DNA of 64,000 nt from Triops longicaudatus (lineage: Eukaryota; Arthropoda; Branchiopoda; Notostraca; Triopsidae): contig JAGQDJ010000073.1 in NCBI GenBank assembly GCA_022885665.1, forward strand, positions 62,001-126,000, in the 5' to 3' direction. The translations under genes were made by a program, and so were the position numbers. Positions 9,936 through 23,528 of the stretch are shown here, in pieces (positions within the stretch are counted from its first letter, which is position 1; each line of letters starts with the position of its first letter). The notes beneath the pieces were generated by a model, which saw nothing but the letters and a program-made list of their open reading frames with translations, was not told the origin of the DNA and searched no databases.

Positions 9936-12819
9936 ATGCCTTCAGACTCGAAGAAGAAACGCGATGCGAAGAAGAAGGAAGCAGCAAAGGCCCGCCAGAC
10001 CAAGAAGCCGGACGCTTCCAAGCAAGCTGCCAATAACGTTGATGAAGACGGTGTTGATGGTGAAGACGATCCTGTCACGAACGGCCAAGTCAACGGGCAG
10101 CAGAATGGTAGCGAATCTCTGAGTCCCGAAGAAGCTTTGTGCAAAAAGTTGGAGGAAGAAGCTCGCTTAAGTGCCGAAGCTCGGGCGGTGACGGGTGTGT
10201 TGGGCGTCCACCCGAAAAGCCGAGATATCAAGATTGACAACTTCTCCGTCACATTCCACGGTACCGAACTGATCCGTGATGCTACGCTGGAATTGAATTG
10301 CGGGCGGCGATATGGTCTCTTGGGCTTCAACGGATGCGGCAAATCTACACTGTTGGCCACTTTGGGCAAACGAGAAGTTCCTATCCCCGAACATATCGAT
10401 ATTTACCATCTGACGAGGTAAAATATATCTATAAAAAATTGGTCTTATAATTTTCATCATCATATTTTTTGTGCTTTTATAGAGAAATGCCGGCTTCTGA
10501 GAAAACCGCCTTGCAATGTGTGATGGAAGTGGACGAAGAGCGGATCAAGTTGGAACATTTGGCTGAAGAACTGGCCCATTGTGAAGATGAAGCTTCCCAG
10601 GAGCAGTTGATGGACGTTTACGAGCGTTTGGACGACATGAACGCCGACACGGCCGAAGCCCGAGCTGCGATTTTGCTCCTAGGTTTAGGTTTCAATAAAG
10701 AGATGCAACAAAAGAAAGCCAAGGACTTCTCTGGAGGCTGGAGAATGCGTATTGCCTTGGCCAGGTATTATTCTACATTTCTGAAATTTATTTACTGTTT
10801 GATAAGTTTCAGGTTATTTTTGTGCATTTGATAAATTTTATTCGTTTTTTTGTTGAATTTAGGGCCTTGTATCTCAAGCCGCATTTGCTTTTGCTGGACG
10901 AGCCGACGAATCACTTGGATTTGGATGCGTGCGTGTGGTTAGAAGAAGAACTGAAGACTTACAAACGCATTTTGGTCTTTATTTCGCATTCGCAAGATTT
11001 CTTAAACGGCGTGTGCACGAATATTATTCATTTGGATCAGAAGAAACTCAAGTATTATACTGTAAGTTTGAAAAACTTCAGTATTTCGAGACAAAACTTC
11101 TTAAGAAAGCATTTTTTTCCTTTAAATACAAACATAAATCGCGAATCACGCTATTGTTTCAGATGTGCATTAGAAGTTCGAGAAATTCAGAGGTTAAATT
11201 TTGTTTTTATTCATTCCTGCAGATCCTCGTGTCCGTTGTATAATTATAATTAACCGATTATTATCATTCTTTAAATTTAGTTATTTACATTTTGTTTTGT
11301 TTTAGGGTAACTATGATGCGTTCGTACGGACGCGTATGGAGTTATTGGAGCATCAAATGAAGCAATACAACTGGGAACAAGACCAGATCGCTCACATGAA
11401 AAACTACATTGCGCGGTTTGGTCACGGTAGTGCCAAATTGGCCCGTCAAGCCCAGAGTAAAGAGAAGACTCTCGCCAAAATGGTCGCTGGTGGTTTGACC
11501 GAGAAAGTGTTGAACGACAAAAGTGTCAATTTCTACTTCCCCTCGTGCGGAACGATTCCTCCTCCAGTTATCATGGTTCAGGTACTTTACTTAACAATGC
11601 GTTTCATTAGTCTAGTCGTTAGATTCCAACAAGCTTTTATTTATTTCACTTTTTCCTTGCGTTTTTCCCTTTTTAACAGTGAAGAACGATTTCTTGCGAA
11701 TTGTGAAATTTTCTAGCTGTCGAGTAGCTTATTTTTTTTTTATTTATTTCAGAATATCGATTTCCGTTACACGGACAATGGACCTTGGATTTACAGAAAC
11801 TTGGAGTTCGGTATTGATTTGGACACACGTTTGGCTTTGGTCGGACCTAACGGCGCTGGCAAGAGTACATTGTTGAAACTCATTTATGGAGACGTAAGTA
11901 ACAATCGTCAATTTTTGCCAAAATGTTTAAAAATCAAACATAAAAATGTTTTTCTGTAAAAATCAGTAGTTAATGATTTTTGTTGTTTGCGTGTAGTTGG
12001 TTCCAACGTCTGGCATGATTCGGCGGAATTCGCATTTGCGTATGGCTCGGTACCATCAGCATTTGCATGAACTGTTGGATTTGGACATGTCACCTTTGGA
12101 TTATATGTTAAAATGCTTTCCTGAAGTGAAGGAGAGGGAAGAAATGCGAAAGATCATCGGTCGTTACGGCTTGACCGGTAAACAACAAGTGTGTCCCATG
12201 CGACAATTGAGTGACGGGCAGAGATGTCGTGTCGTTTTTGCCTGGTTGGCGTGGCAAGCACCGCACTTGCTGCTTCTCGACGAACCTACCAATCACTTGG
12301 ACATGGAAACTATCGACGCTCTTGCGGACGCTATTGTCAACTTCGAAGGAGGCATGCTCTTAGTTTCTCACGACTTCAGGCTCATCAACCAAGTAATATC
12401 ACGTAAAAAACTATAAGAAAAATTAGTTGTTTCTCTTACCTGTATTTTATTTTTTACTTTACTATTTAACTTTAATCTTTGTATAAATTTTAACTGGATT
12501 ATTTTCCTTGATGGAAAAAATGCAATTAATTTTTTTTTAGAATTAACCTCTTTTTATTTTCTATTTTGAGTTTTCGTATTTGTATTGAAGATATATAGTA
12601 CAATTTTCCATAGTTTTGTAGTCTATTTAGTGTTCTAGACGGAAGTTTGAACAAATTAATAACTATGGATGGTTTCGGCAGGTTGCTGAAGAGATCTGGA
12701 TTTGCGAACACGGCACCGTCACCAAATGGCAAGGCGATATTTTGACCTACAAGGAGCACTTGCGGAAAAAAGTACTCGCAGACAATGCCAAAGCGGTTAA
12801 GAATATGGGAAGGAAGTGA
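9936..12819 (+). CDS. ABCF2: ATP-binding cassette sub-family F member 2
   Basis: Seven coding exons (9936-10417, 10483-10764, 10863-11061, 11306-11581, 11753-11893, 11997-12392, 12682-12819) join in phase to give 637 residues, close to human ABCF2. ABCF proteins lack membrane segments; they act on ribosomes (yeast Arb1 in subunit biogenesis). A Lys-rich N-terminus precedes two nucleotide-binding domains. The first has Walker A GFNGCGKST (130-138), signature FSGGWRMR (243-250) and Walker B plus LDEPTNHLD (about 263-274). The second has GPNGAGKST (444-452), the ABCF2-type signature LSDGQRCR (531-538) and LLLLDEPTNHLD (551-562), then an H-loop SHD. An untranslated exon probably ends at 9269, with intron 9270-9931. 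All catalytic motifs are intact. Confidence 0.97.
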
Positions 12820-13558
12820 GGAGCTTTATCGATTTGTTAACAACGCACGGCTCGTAAGAGTGACGGACAGAAGAACAACAGGAATGGCGTAGGATGGCCA
12901 TCAATCATTTTTGAAACTTGTTTTCGACTTCGGCTTCTGTAATACAAGAGTAAGGGATGTGCGTAATCGTTTATTTTTATTTGGATTGCAACAAATTGTT
13001 GTGCCAATTCGTATTATGTTGGAGAAATCCTTGATCCAGATATCTTTCTAATAATCATTTCCAGGCTTCCTTTGGATCTTAAAACCAGTTTTTTTGTTTT
13101 GATATATTCCGTTGCAAAAGCGGTTTGAGAAGAAGACCTTTCTGGAACCCGACTTTTGGAAATTTCCGCATCGAAACATAATTGTGACATATGACTTGCG
13201 CAAAGGATTTTAGTTATTAATTAGATGACTTAGTGCTTCACGATGTTGATCGCGAAAAGCACGCCATGGTCAAGTCGTTTATAACTCTTAATACTCTTTT
13301 CGCTCACTAGATGGCATTAAAGTACCACTAGCTTTTAAAAAAATATTCGACGCGCCAATCCAGCGTTTCCGCCAACCGCGTGTAACAGATGCCGTACACA
13401 GTACTTGTGTTGTCATGGCTCGTGGCCGGAAACAAAACCTTACATTGAGTGAGAGTGAAAGTTGGTTGTGAAACCATCAATCACCTTGTTGACGAAAGCT
13501 CAGTCCAGAGTCCATTTTGGTCACATCTCCCAGATTCGACGTCACTACGAATGACAAC
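12820..13558. other. ABCF2 3' flank and possible untranslated first exon of an unknown (+) transcript
   Basis: No coding frame. At 13500-13505 the sequence reads TCAGTC, an arthropod initiator match, and 13559 begins a strong donor, GTAAGTATTT. This could be a small untranslated first exon at about 13502-13558. Its partner exon is not identified, so this is an inference from two short motifs. Confidence 0.3.
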
Positions 13559-15622
13559 GTAAGTATTTCTCCATTTGCCCTCAATTTCTCGTTTCTTCCT
13601 TTTCCTTCACATGCCAAAATCCCCCCCAAAATCATTTATCATCTGCCATTCTTGCCCCAAACCGCCTTAAGGGCACACACTCAAAAACCGACCAAAGGTT
13701 CTCAATTTTAACACGAAAAACTGTCCATTTAAACTAATTTCCCAGATAGGACGTTTACATTACGTGAATTATTTTCATCCACAGCAATTTTCGGTGTCAT
13801 TATACCTTTTCTGTAGTAAAAAATAATTAAAAAACTCGGTGCAGACTTTTTATTGTTGCGAAAGCGGAACAACCAGTCCAGGTGGCCTAATTCGTCTCTG
13901 TAAACCGCCCTGACAACTTTATTTTATTTTCATGAACCGTCTTATGTGTGTTTAGTGTAATGTATTATTGTATAGTAATGTTTCATTGCTTAGTTTGTGA
14001 TTTTTTGAAGTAAGTTGTAAAGGTTTGGTAATGAGAATTTCACTATATACAAAATTGAATTTGAATATTACATTCAATTTTGAATTCTACATTGTAACAT
14101 CGAATTTTATCTGAATTGAAATCTTTGGACTCACACGGGGAAAGATAAATCGAGACCTTATTCCCGAATTATTGTATAATATCACATATTGCGTAGTACC
14201 AGAATACCATTGTTTTTGTTAACTTCATCGAGAACGATAGAATCAATTATTAAACTAGCTAGGACATTTGAGAAGCACCGGCTGGCCTCGTTTTTTTTTG
14301 TGGATATATTTTCAGTCATCAATTCTCCATTTCTCAGTTTCGTTCATTTGCCCTTGAAGTCGATTTTTTTTCGTTTTACTATAATAGCTTTGCCGCTATT
14401 TGCGACGTACCAAGGCGAACGGCCATATAAATCTTGTTTTATGCGTCGTAAAAGCGCGCTGCACATGTAGTTCATATAGAGCTTGCTGTAATTTTCCTTT
14501 TGTACGACAAGGAGTGTTTGATATTAACCGTATAAAATCCTTTCGCCAGGTACCTGAATACCTTTAGTTCCTATGTACCTGTGAAAACCTCTTTTGAATT
14601 TTTATTTAATTTATCTTTTTAGTTGATAACTGTCCCGAGTTTAATGCTACATTTTTATTTATTTTTTAAATTTTTCCTTGATTTTTACACCATGTTTTAT
14701 TCTTTATTCTTTATATTTCTTTAGCAGTAAAAAAAGGTTTAAAGGAATTTTCTAAGTTGTAGTAGCCATTTAGATGGTAAATGATCGTAGACCATGGAGC
14801 CATTGTTTTTGGGCTTTCATGGTTAGACAAGACAAACTGGAAAGTCCATGTTTCAATAGCTTTTTGGTGCGGCTTCGTCAGACGAATGAAGAATGCTCAA
14901 ACCGTGTTTGGAATTGTGAATGTCTACTCTAAGGTCTAGGAACATTTCTATGGTTATGAAACTGGATTTTTCTCGATTGAGGCGAAAAAGCTAATTTCAC
15001 AGGAAAATTGCCAATTTTCGTTATAGCCAACATTTTTTTTTTCAGAAAAGCTCTTGACATTAAAGCTTTTATATTTAAATTAATTATAGCCAGTTTCAGA
15101 ATTTTCTAAAAATAATTGATAAGTAAATTGTCTAATCTGGGGCCATTTTTTGACATTATTTACACAAAGTTCCTTCCACGTTTTTTTTTACAAAAAAATA
15201 AAAAAGTAAAATTAAACTAATTAAATAAATAAAAATAAATTAATTAAGTAAATAAAAATAAATTAAGTAAGTAAATAAAAATAAATAAAGTAAATAAATA
15301 AAAATAATTTAAGTAAATACATAAAAAATGCAGTAAATGTCCTTAAAATCGATTGAGGTGTTTTGGTGATATCGTTGTCACATGAATACAATAACTTCAA
15401 AGCGACTTAAATTCTGAGATTTTCACAACAAGCTGAACGAGAAATGAAAGATTTCCATTTATCGGATAATAGGTAGAAGAAATTCAACCCTTTTCATATT
15501 CAAAAATTTCTATTGCACTAATTTCTATAACTTATGTTTAAAACTTAATAAAAGCTTTTCTGCTGATAAAATCAAACAGATGTCATAAACATTTCTCACG
15601 TTATCATAATAATAATAATAAT

Positions 15623-15665
<43 letters not shown>

Positions 15666-16111
15666 TAATAATAATAATAAATAAATAAATAAATAACAAT
15701 TTTCAAGTCCCTGGAAAAAGGCGGTGTTAGAAAATTCATCCAGCTCAAATCAGTGGTTTGCAACTTTATAGCCCCAGGGCGAGTTACGAGTCAAGAGCGA
15801 GTAGGTTCGGTCGTATAGGGATGTTCAGGTGTGTTCAGGTGCCGACAATGGAACTTGAATTTTAATAATGAGCCGGAGGGGTTTGGCTCCCTTGATGTGC
15901 TCTGTTATATACCCTTTTTTGTTACCAGCCTCCAGAAGAGCGAGAGACCTTGGCCACTAAATGGAGATAAAAGGAGAGCGTGTCTAGTAATGGCCACTAG
16001 AAGCCCAGAGGCGTTGTTGGTGTGCATCAAAGTTCACTGTCACAATTTTAGTGTGTCGTGCGGTCAAGGGCAAGACGGGAGGTTTTAAGCCCTTAGTCAC
16101 TCCAGTATAGA

Positions 16112-16289
16112 GTATGTGTGGGAGCTTAGTAACAATGAAATGAACCTTTGATGGTGGCTAAATATCGCTACGCGCGTTCAAGGCGGGGCTTAATAGTAGT
16201 CTTTGTATGGGAGTTTAGTAACAATGAAATGAACCTTTGATGGTGGCGAAATATCGCTACACGCGTTCAAGGCGGAGCCTAATAGTAGG
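16112..16289. repeat. 89-bp tandem duplication
   Basis: Two adjacent copies of 89 bp share GTAACAATGAAATGAACC (at 16129 and 16218) and then GGTGGC, ATATCGCTAC and GCGTTCAAGGCGG with only a few differences, so the duplication is fairly recent. The AGTAACAATGAA core also occurs in the dispersed element at 27271-27405 and, more degenerately, at 62754-62885. Confidence 0.85.
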
Positions 16290-19200
16290 AAAATGTGTTA
16301 AACAGGGAAAAGCTAAACAAGTTGTGTGTTTCAGATGCAAAAACGGAATCCAATTGCATAATGTTAAGGATGCTACAAGATACATTGCAGTTTCCTTAAA
16401 ACGAACCCTTTTAAAACGAGCTTTTAAACCCGTTTTTCAACCACCAAGATAATGTAACAGATTTAAACAAATGCTATCATAGGCTATAAATAGGCTTTTC
16501 GATTGTTTGCTTGCTCTTTTCTTTTAAGGACCCCTTCTGTTGAGAGTTTATATTAAAAAAATTCTCTATCGTATAAATTCATTGTAATGTGAGCGAATTG
16601 TACAGTTTTGTAAATCGCTTCGGTTGAAATTATCCAAAATATTCAGAAGGGCAAAAGAGCGCGTGTTGTTAACACGTTGGCTGTGGAGATGAAGGAAGCT
16701 CAAAGAGCACGTGTAGGTAATTAGATTTTTTTATGCTCAAGAAGTATTTTTCGTGCAAAGCTAGCACAATAACATAGGCGAGGACAGAAAAATAGCTTGC
16801 AGCAAGGGTTGAACTCGCAATGAAATGTTCCAGAAGCCATTAAAAACAAGACTCGAGAAAGTTTGTTCTCACGTGTATTGATCAACAAAGGAACACGCAA
16901 GTACGAAGTACGTGGAACTCGTGTTACTCAAGGTATAATGACGCTGTGAAACGTGGTTCACGTGGTGTCGTATGAGGATCCGTTCGTAAAAAAATTGTGA
17001 AATTCAAAGCCATTTTTGTGACAGAAATAAGAGATTTTTTAAGCTCATTTTTGGTGCCATGGAATTTCTACTACAAAATGATACCTGTGGCAGCTAGAAG
17101 CTCTGTTTTTGCCAGAAAGTTAGGTTATTGGCCTGCATTTTTGCCACCGAAATCGAGGCAGTCAAAGCTTTTTGCTTCTGTACAAATTCGGTGTTCAAAT
17201 TTACCTAGCGAACTCCGACCCTTTTCCTGTGTTATAGCTTATGGGTTTTTGGAGGTGAGAGTGTTGCAGTCAGGAAAGTCGCGAATTGTAAAAAATGCAA
17301 CTTAGGCATCAAAACCTTATTCAAAGTCTAGCACATTTGTAGACAAACAAATTTAATGATAGAAACTGTAAGGAAGTGCAGAAGTTTTTTTTCTTGTTAC
17401 AAATGAGTTTTAAACAAACTCCTGGCTTCTTAGGTAAGAAGGGTTTCCTGGCTGTAGAGGTTACGAACCTGTTGTAAACTAGTTATAAACTTTATTTCGT
17501 TTAATTCAGGTCACAGAACTACTATAATTTTGCGAAATTTTACTGTCAGTACGCAGTCAAATTGTTTCAAACGACATAGAGCCGGAAATGGCTCCAAATT
17601 GTTTAAGAACAGGTTTGATCAAGAACGAAACACACCTTTGCAATTTATGAAAATTGCACATTTCCCGTTCATACGAATATCTGGGGTTCTTTTTCCTTTT
17701 CTAGTTTTAAAGTTTTTTTAATTTATTTTTTCCCTTTTTTAATAAAAAGGTAGAGTGTTAGGAGTGCAGTTTAACTCCCTCTTGCTGTTAAAACGCTTTG
17801 TTAGTATCTCTTTGACGGCAGTGTCGATAAGAGACAGTCTAACTTATCTGAAAGAGACGAAAAACGTTGAAAACTTACAAAAAAGTCTAGTTGAACGTAC
17901 AGACGATGAGGCGAGATTGAACTTGATTGTGTCGTCTGTCTAGCATTTATACTATAAGGAAAACATTTAAAAAAAGGCGTGTCGAGGGCGATGCCACGCA
18001 AGCTATAGTAGTAGTGAATTTAAATAAGAAAGTTTTTAATGATGTATCTTTGCACCTGTAAGAAAACAATTGCAAGATAGAAACAGAACAGTACAGTTGT
18101 CAAAATAATAAATTAAAATCAAAGTAAGAATTATTATTATTATTAATAATAATATTAAATTAAAAAAATATTATTTGTATTACTATTATTATTCATAATT
18201 ATAATAAAAAATAATTATATAATTATTATTAAAAATAAATAATTAAAATAAATAATTGGGGTATATTACGCTATTTGGAGGAGCATTGTTATAGTTTAAG
18301 TACATCGTTATATTAATTAGGTTAAAGCTAGTGATTAGATTTTACCTAGAGCAATCTTTCATAGACGAAGCAACGTCCAATAAGCTGATGCGTTGGTAGG
18401 CGTAAACGTGTTAAAAGAAAAGAATAATTGTTTTGGAAATCTTCCTGAACTTGAAAAGTACACGTGTTTTCTGCTGGAGATAGGAATTCCCGAACTGCTC
18501 ATTCGTCAAGGACTTAAGAGTTCTCAGAAGTTTGCATCTCATTTACAGCGAAAGCTCCATTTAGAGTAGATTGGCATCTGAGCTTGTTCCAAGGAAGTTT
18601 TTTGGATCTTATACGCGGACAAGTTAAGTACAGCGCCAAAGGTTGTTGATATTTAATATCCCCGGATGTTGAATCACTCTTCAAGGTAACGACTCAAACA
18701 TTCCTCAACTTCCGGAACAGTAACAGGTTGCAGCAACAGATTCCCCAAAGCTCCATCTTCCGGCAGTTACCGCCTCCTACTTACGAATTACGTCAAAACG
18801 TTAATAAAAACTCCTACAAAGAAAAATAACGCTGAAAAATGAACGATAAATGCATGGATATTATTTTCTTAAAAAAGGAAAAAAAAATCAGGAAATAGTA
18901 AATCCTTGAAAGAAAAGCAATTTACTTTTTCAATAAAATAATTTATTTTTGAAAGAAAAGTTATTTTTGAAAGAAATGTTATTTTTGAAAGAAAAATCAT
19001 ATTTTTAAAACAAAACAAAAAATATGTTCTTATTTTTCTTAGAAAAAGCTTTCAAAATGTATTAGGCTTGTGTGCAATTCCATCAAACCTGGTAACAAAC
19101 TGAAAGGAATAACCAGGACCTGAAAACGAGAGTACTTTAGAAAAAAAAATAATAGTCAAATTAGTTGCATTGCTTTAGAAATATCACTAACGTGAAAATA

Positions 19201-19791
19201 ACCTAATGCCTTAAAAACGTGTAATACTAATTGTAGTATTATTTCTATTTTTTTTTAGCGATTTTTCAGTCTATTTAGATTGCAAATTATCAGTTCAGAT
19301 AAAAGGCATTCAAAGTTATTTTTCGTAGCTCAGTCTATTAGGTTCGCGTTTCCGCAATAGGCGAATTTTGGTGCCCTTGGTGTGCAGAAATGAACAAGAT
19401 TCAGCAGTAGACTAATTATGTCTGGCTGTTGTCCAAGGAAAGGAAAAGCGATTCTGCAGTATCTCGTTATGCTTTTAGCCACGCCGGTCATTTCCATTCA
19501 GCGAATTATTTTCCCGGAAACCCTTTGTGACAAAAATGGGCATATTTTAAGTACCGGGAGACCCAAGAGAACCCCGGTCTTTCGGTCGGTACAAGGGAGT
19601 TGCACCTGGTTAATTTTGCTCCCAGCGAGGTGAACTTGAACTTGCAACTCACACACGCAAAGCGTTGTACGCATATGCTTATAATCTTGATAACTCTTTG
19701 TAAAAAATCGAAGCTAAAAATCTGCATTTAAAATCAAAACTAAAAATCTGAACTCAGAATCAGAGCTAAAAATGAACCATAAATAAAATAA

Positions 19792-19895
19792 ATAATAGAA
19801 AATAAAGAAAATAAAGGATAGAAAATAAAGAAAATAAAGGATAGAAAATAAAGAAAATAAAGGATAGAAAATAAAGAAAGGATAGAAAATAATTC
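19792..19895. repeat. 23-bp A-rich tandem array
   Basis: About four units of GGATAGAAAATAAAG plus AAAATAAA repeat with a 23-bp period. It creates long low-complexity open frames on the minus strand that are not genes. Confidence 0.85.
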
Positions 19896-22829
19896 AAAGA
19901 ATAGAAAATACGCACAAGTAAAGAATAAAAATAGGCAAAACAAGTAAGAAAAAGGCAAAAATGAACAGTAGAAAAAAGCACAAAGAAGAAATAAAAAAGG
20001 AAAACCAGTCGTAAAAAAAGGGAAAAAAGTTCCGAAAAATTCCACTAATATTTTTGCATGAGCACAATAGGAGGGTGGGAGGTGGGGTAGGTATATAGGA
20101 GAACGCAATATTAAAGGGAAATGGGTTGCGGGAGATGAAAATATAAGAGAGGGAAGCCCAGCAGGTTGATTTACTCGTGTCGGGTAATTTGGCATGCGAG
20201 AGGTGTACCCACCAACATTAAGGGGTTTGTGAGGAGGTTCAAAGTTAGCATTATGTTACTGGATTCAACCTTTTCCACCCTTGACTTATGCTAATGAACT
20301 TGCCAACAACAAAAGAATGAAGGGCTTGGAGAGTTTCAAGAAAATCCGAGTGGGAAAGACCCTTAGACTGGTCGAGACTTTTTGTAAAAAAATAAATAGA
20401 ATAGCCAACCTGCTCGTTATAGTTAAAAGCGTGCGATACGAAACCCGGCGGCCATTGCCATTCGCTAGAAAGCGAAAGTTTTGCAGAACAAGGACAAAAA
20501 GAACGAAAAAGCACGTTTTTTACGTGACGAAATTTCTGCCAGTTGGTCAGGAGATTAAAACTGGTCAACAAATTGGAGCAAAAACTAGATTTTCGGTCAT
20601 CACACATTTTAAAGTATTTATAAATTTTGTAGTAAAGTTTCATTCTTTACTTTTAGTATTTTTAGTAGCTTTGAATATTTTTTTTTCTTTTTTTTATATC
20701 TTTCATTCGAGACTTAATTTTATTTTGGACTCTTATTTTGGAACCAATTGGATTTTTTTTATATCGTAATGAGTTTTTAATATTTCTGGTAATTTTAATG
20801 CTTTGGAGCTCGAGATGACCTGCGTTAAGCATAATAACGAAACACAGCACAATTCTGAATATACTTTTGTTTAAAAAAATCTCCAAAAAATTTTGAATGT
20901 GTTGATATCCAGATAACTAGTCTTTTTTCTGCAAAGGGTAGTGAGTAGTGATCAGTTATTTTGATCAAGAAATTAATAGGTAAAAAAAGGCGTGGTTGAT
21001 TTTGGTTAGCCGGGCTTTAAAAATGCCGACCGATAGAATAATACTTGCCGACTTGGGAGAAGATTGTTTGAACAGTTTGCAGCTTCTCGTAATTTATGGC
21101 CGAATTTATGAGATGCTGTCTTGGTTGCGAAAGGAAGTTGGGTTCTGAACACGTAAGAAAATGGAAATAAAAAATAATTCTCCGAACTTGTGCAGACAAC
21201 AGCGAAGTACTTTTATCCTCAAGGGAATAATGGTTCAAGGAAGATATTCTCCAAAAAGAAAAGAAAAACAATGTTAGAGCAGATATTACGGTTTAACCTT
21301 GCTAAAACGAACCCTTATGTAACGTACTGCCTGCTAGTATAGGGCTGTAAGATCCCAGGCAATGGAAATGTACAGTAAGAGTTTGGATCAACAATTATGG
21401 GATATAAACCGCGTATAACGAAGTAAGCTTTGTGGGTCGCTCCCTGGAAGGATGAAAACCGTCTTGTGGCCTGTCCACTATAACCGGTAGTTCTTTATAA
21501 CGAGTTTACAATGAACATGTGAAGCTTGGCATCTATGCATTGAAATATCAAAAGAAAGTGGGACAGGAAGCACGTGATTTGTATAGAGATTGTCCCAGTT
21601 TTTATGAACAGTTGGTCAAAGAAGCGTTCTTTTTGCATTGGAAGCTTAAGCCTTGGGAACAGTTATGCGAAACAGACGAGACAAGCGAAAGACAGTACAG
21701 GATTAGTGTCGAGAGTGCGCAAACCGTGAAATAATGCGGTGCGACCACGTGAATTGAGCATGGGATTGGTGACCATGTATGGTTAGCGAAGAGAGAAGAT
21801 ACGAGTCAAAGAACCGAAGAAAGCTTCGAATCCGTTTGTAATGAAATAGGAAAGGTGGAAATGAAATTACTGGCAAAAAATCAGGATGTGTAAAATGATT
21901 ATTTTTTATTATTTTACACATTATTTTACACATTTTTATTAAATAGAAAAAACTTAGGTAAATGTTAAGAAAGAAAAATGCAGGAAATAATATTAAGGAA
22001 CACAACACTTTAAAAATAGAAACAGGAAAAATAAGTTTTGAAGAGAAATAAGGAAATAAGTGAACTAAATAAATTCGAACTCAGTACTAATACAATTTGC
22101 TTAGTGCAATTTCTCTTTCAGCGATAAATACTAAGAAAAATCTCGACTATTTTTGTAAAGTGGAGGCTCTTAATCTTAACCAAATTGTTTCCGAAACAAC
22201 GCAGTGAAGACTTTCAACCAGTTTGCTGAAGAAACACAAAAAAGCCCTTACAAGCTAGTTGCTTTTGTGTTGCTTTTATCACGGGATGCATCGGTAATTG
22301 TTGCAATTTCTCTGATGTACGGTTTGTGACCAGAGGGCGAAACTTATTCTCCTTAGCTTGACACAAACATACATGTAATTGTTTCAATTACATCGTATCA
22401 GCAATCCGCTGTTCAGCGAAATTTATTATGTTCGCCGAAAAACACAAATAATATCGCATGGCGAGTGGCCAAACTGCTTGCACGCCACACTGATGACATT
22501 GTTACGAAACGCAAGTCTTCCACTTTTTATTCTCGTGCTGAAGATTTACTGGTTGGACGATAAATTTCGTTCATTTTTTTTTTTTTGCTATATCCAGCGT
22601 GAGTTGAAAGGCTTAGCCGACGTGTTCACCTTTCAAAACCTCCTAAAAAGGAATAAATTAAAGATGAAAGCCAAGCAGTACTGTATAGGTAGACAACAAA
22701 GGAATTAGTTGAATGACAAGAACTAGAGCATTTGAAGTCCTCAACCCAACAAGGACGTTACAGTTTTCTACCCTATTTATCGTTTAATTGTTGTCGTGAA
22801 CAGTTTTTCTGTTACGGCAATCAATAAAC

Positions 22830-23528
22830 GGCTCGTGAAATGAGGTTAAAAAGTAGTTCAACCGGTCCGCTACCGCATGCCAATTGCGGAACTTCGTCCT
22901 GCGCAAGCGTGACTATGCGTCTCTTCCTCCCCGCTTTTCCCCCCTTCCAGCCGGCGAGTCTCGTTTCGGTGCGTTCGCCCTGCGCTGTGCGTGTTGCCCG
23001 GGTCCTCGTAGCCACGCACCGGCGTGACGTGCGAGGCAAATCCCGTGGCTGCAGCGGTAGGCGAGGCCGGGGGAAGCCGGGGAACTCCAAGCCCGCTCCA
23101 GCCCCGCCGGAAGGTTTGTCAGACATTCACTGTTGCCCTGTAGTAGCGGGCAACCTCCGAGTCGTGCAGTAGTAAAGGAGAGCGTGGAACGTGTGCTGGC
23201 TGGTGGCGAATGCTGCTTGCGTTTTTGGAAGTGTAAGCCCCTAAAAGCAAAAGGAGTGCTTTTAAGTTTAAGCAAGTGTTACAATCTTCAAAAACAAGAA
23301 AAGGAAATACGACATTTTGGAGCAAAAAGAAAGCAAAAAGGGCAAGTTATACACGAATTTCAGCCCCGTTAGTTTCCAAATCGGGTAGTTCGTTTTGTGA
23401 GAGCTTCGCTATTTTTAGAAAAAAAATATCACAAAAAGGAAGTATAAACGCCTGGTGGGATGGTGCCTCGCCCTGCTGGAGTTTTAAACACGAAACGTTA
23501 ATAGTAACAGGGATTAACTAAAAACGTG
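22830..23528 (+). promoter_or_regulatory. GC/CpG-rich island with a splice donor at its end
   Basis: From about 22850 to 23130 the DNA is strongly GC- and CpG-rich, in contrast with everything around it. All plus-strand frames have stops before 23528, where AAAACGTG is followed by GTGAGTTT, a good donor. The simplest reading is a promoter and untranslated first exon pointing right. Its partner might be the exon beginning at 26662. No strong TATA box is seen. Confidence 0.4.

Larger units (their letters stand above)
13559..22829. other. No gene recognised; repeat-rich intergenic DNA
   Basis: There are only short open frames with no recognisable domain. Contents I can support are an AT-rich tandem array near 15200-15320 (about 26 bp period), an AAT microsatellite near 15606-15690, an 89-bp duplication at 16112-16289, AT-rich ATT runs near 18128-18250, short GAAAGAAAA repeats near 18945-19000 and a 23-bp array at 19792-19895. 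Fragments with CGTTATAACGA-like text near 21300-21510 look like pogo/Tigger-type debris. Confidence 0.4.

Noticed and set aside
16484..16520. Good TATA box (CTATAAATAGG) with a pyrimidine run 30 bases on
   Set aside because: No coding exon or donor follows. The frame near 16630-16720 looks protein-like for about 25 residues but stops, and I could not match it to anything.
19740..20195. 151-residue minus-strand frame rich in Phe and Leu
   Set aside because: It is the translation of the 23-bp A-rich tandem array and its flank.
20281..20769. 162-residue plus-strand open frame
   Set aside because: Composition is like non-coding AT-rich DNA, the C-terminal part is Phe-rich from poly-T, and no domain or splice context is seen. 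The opposite strand is equally open.
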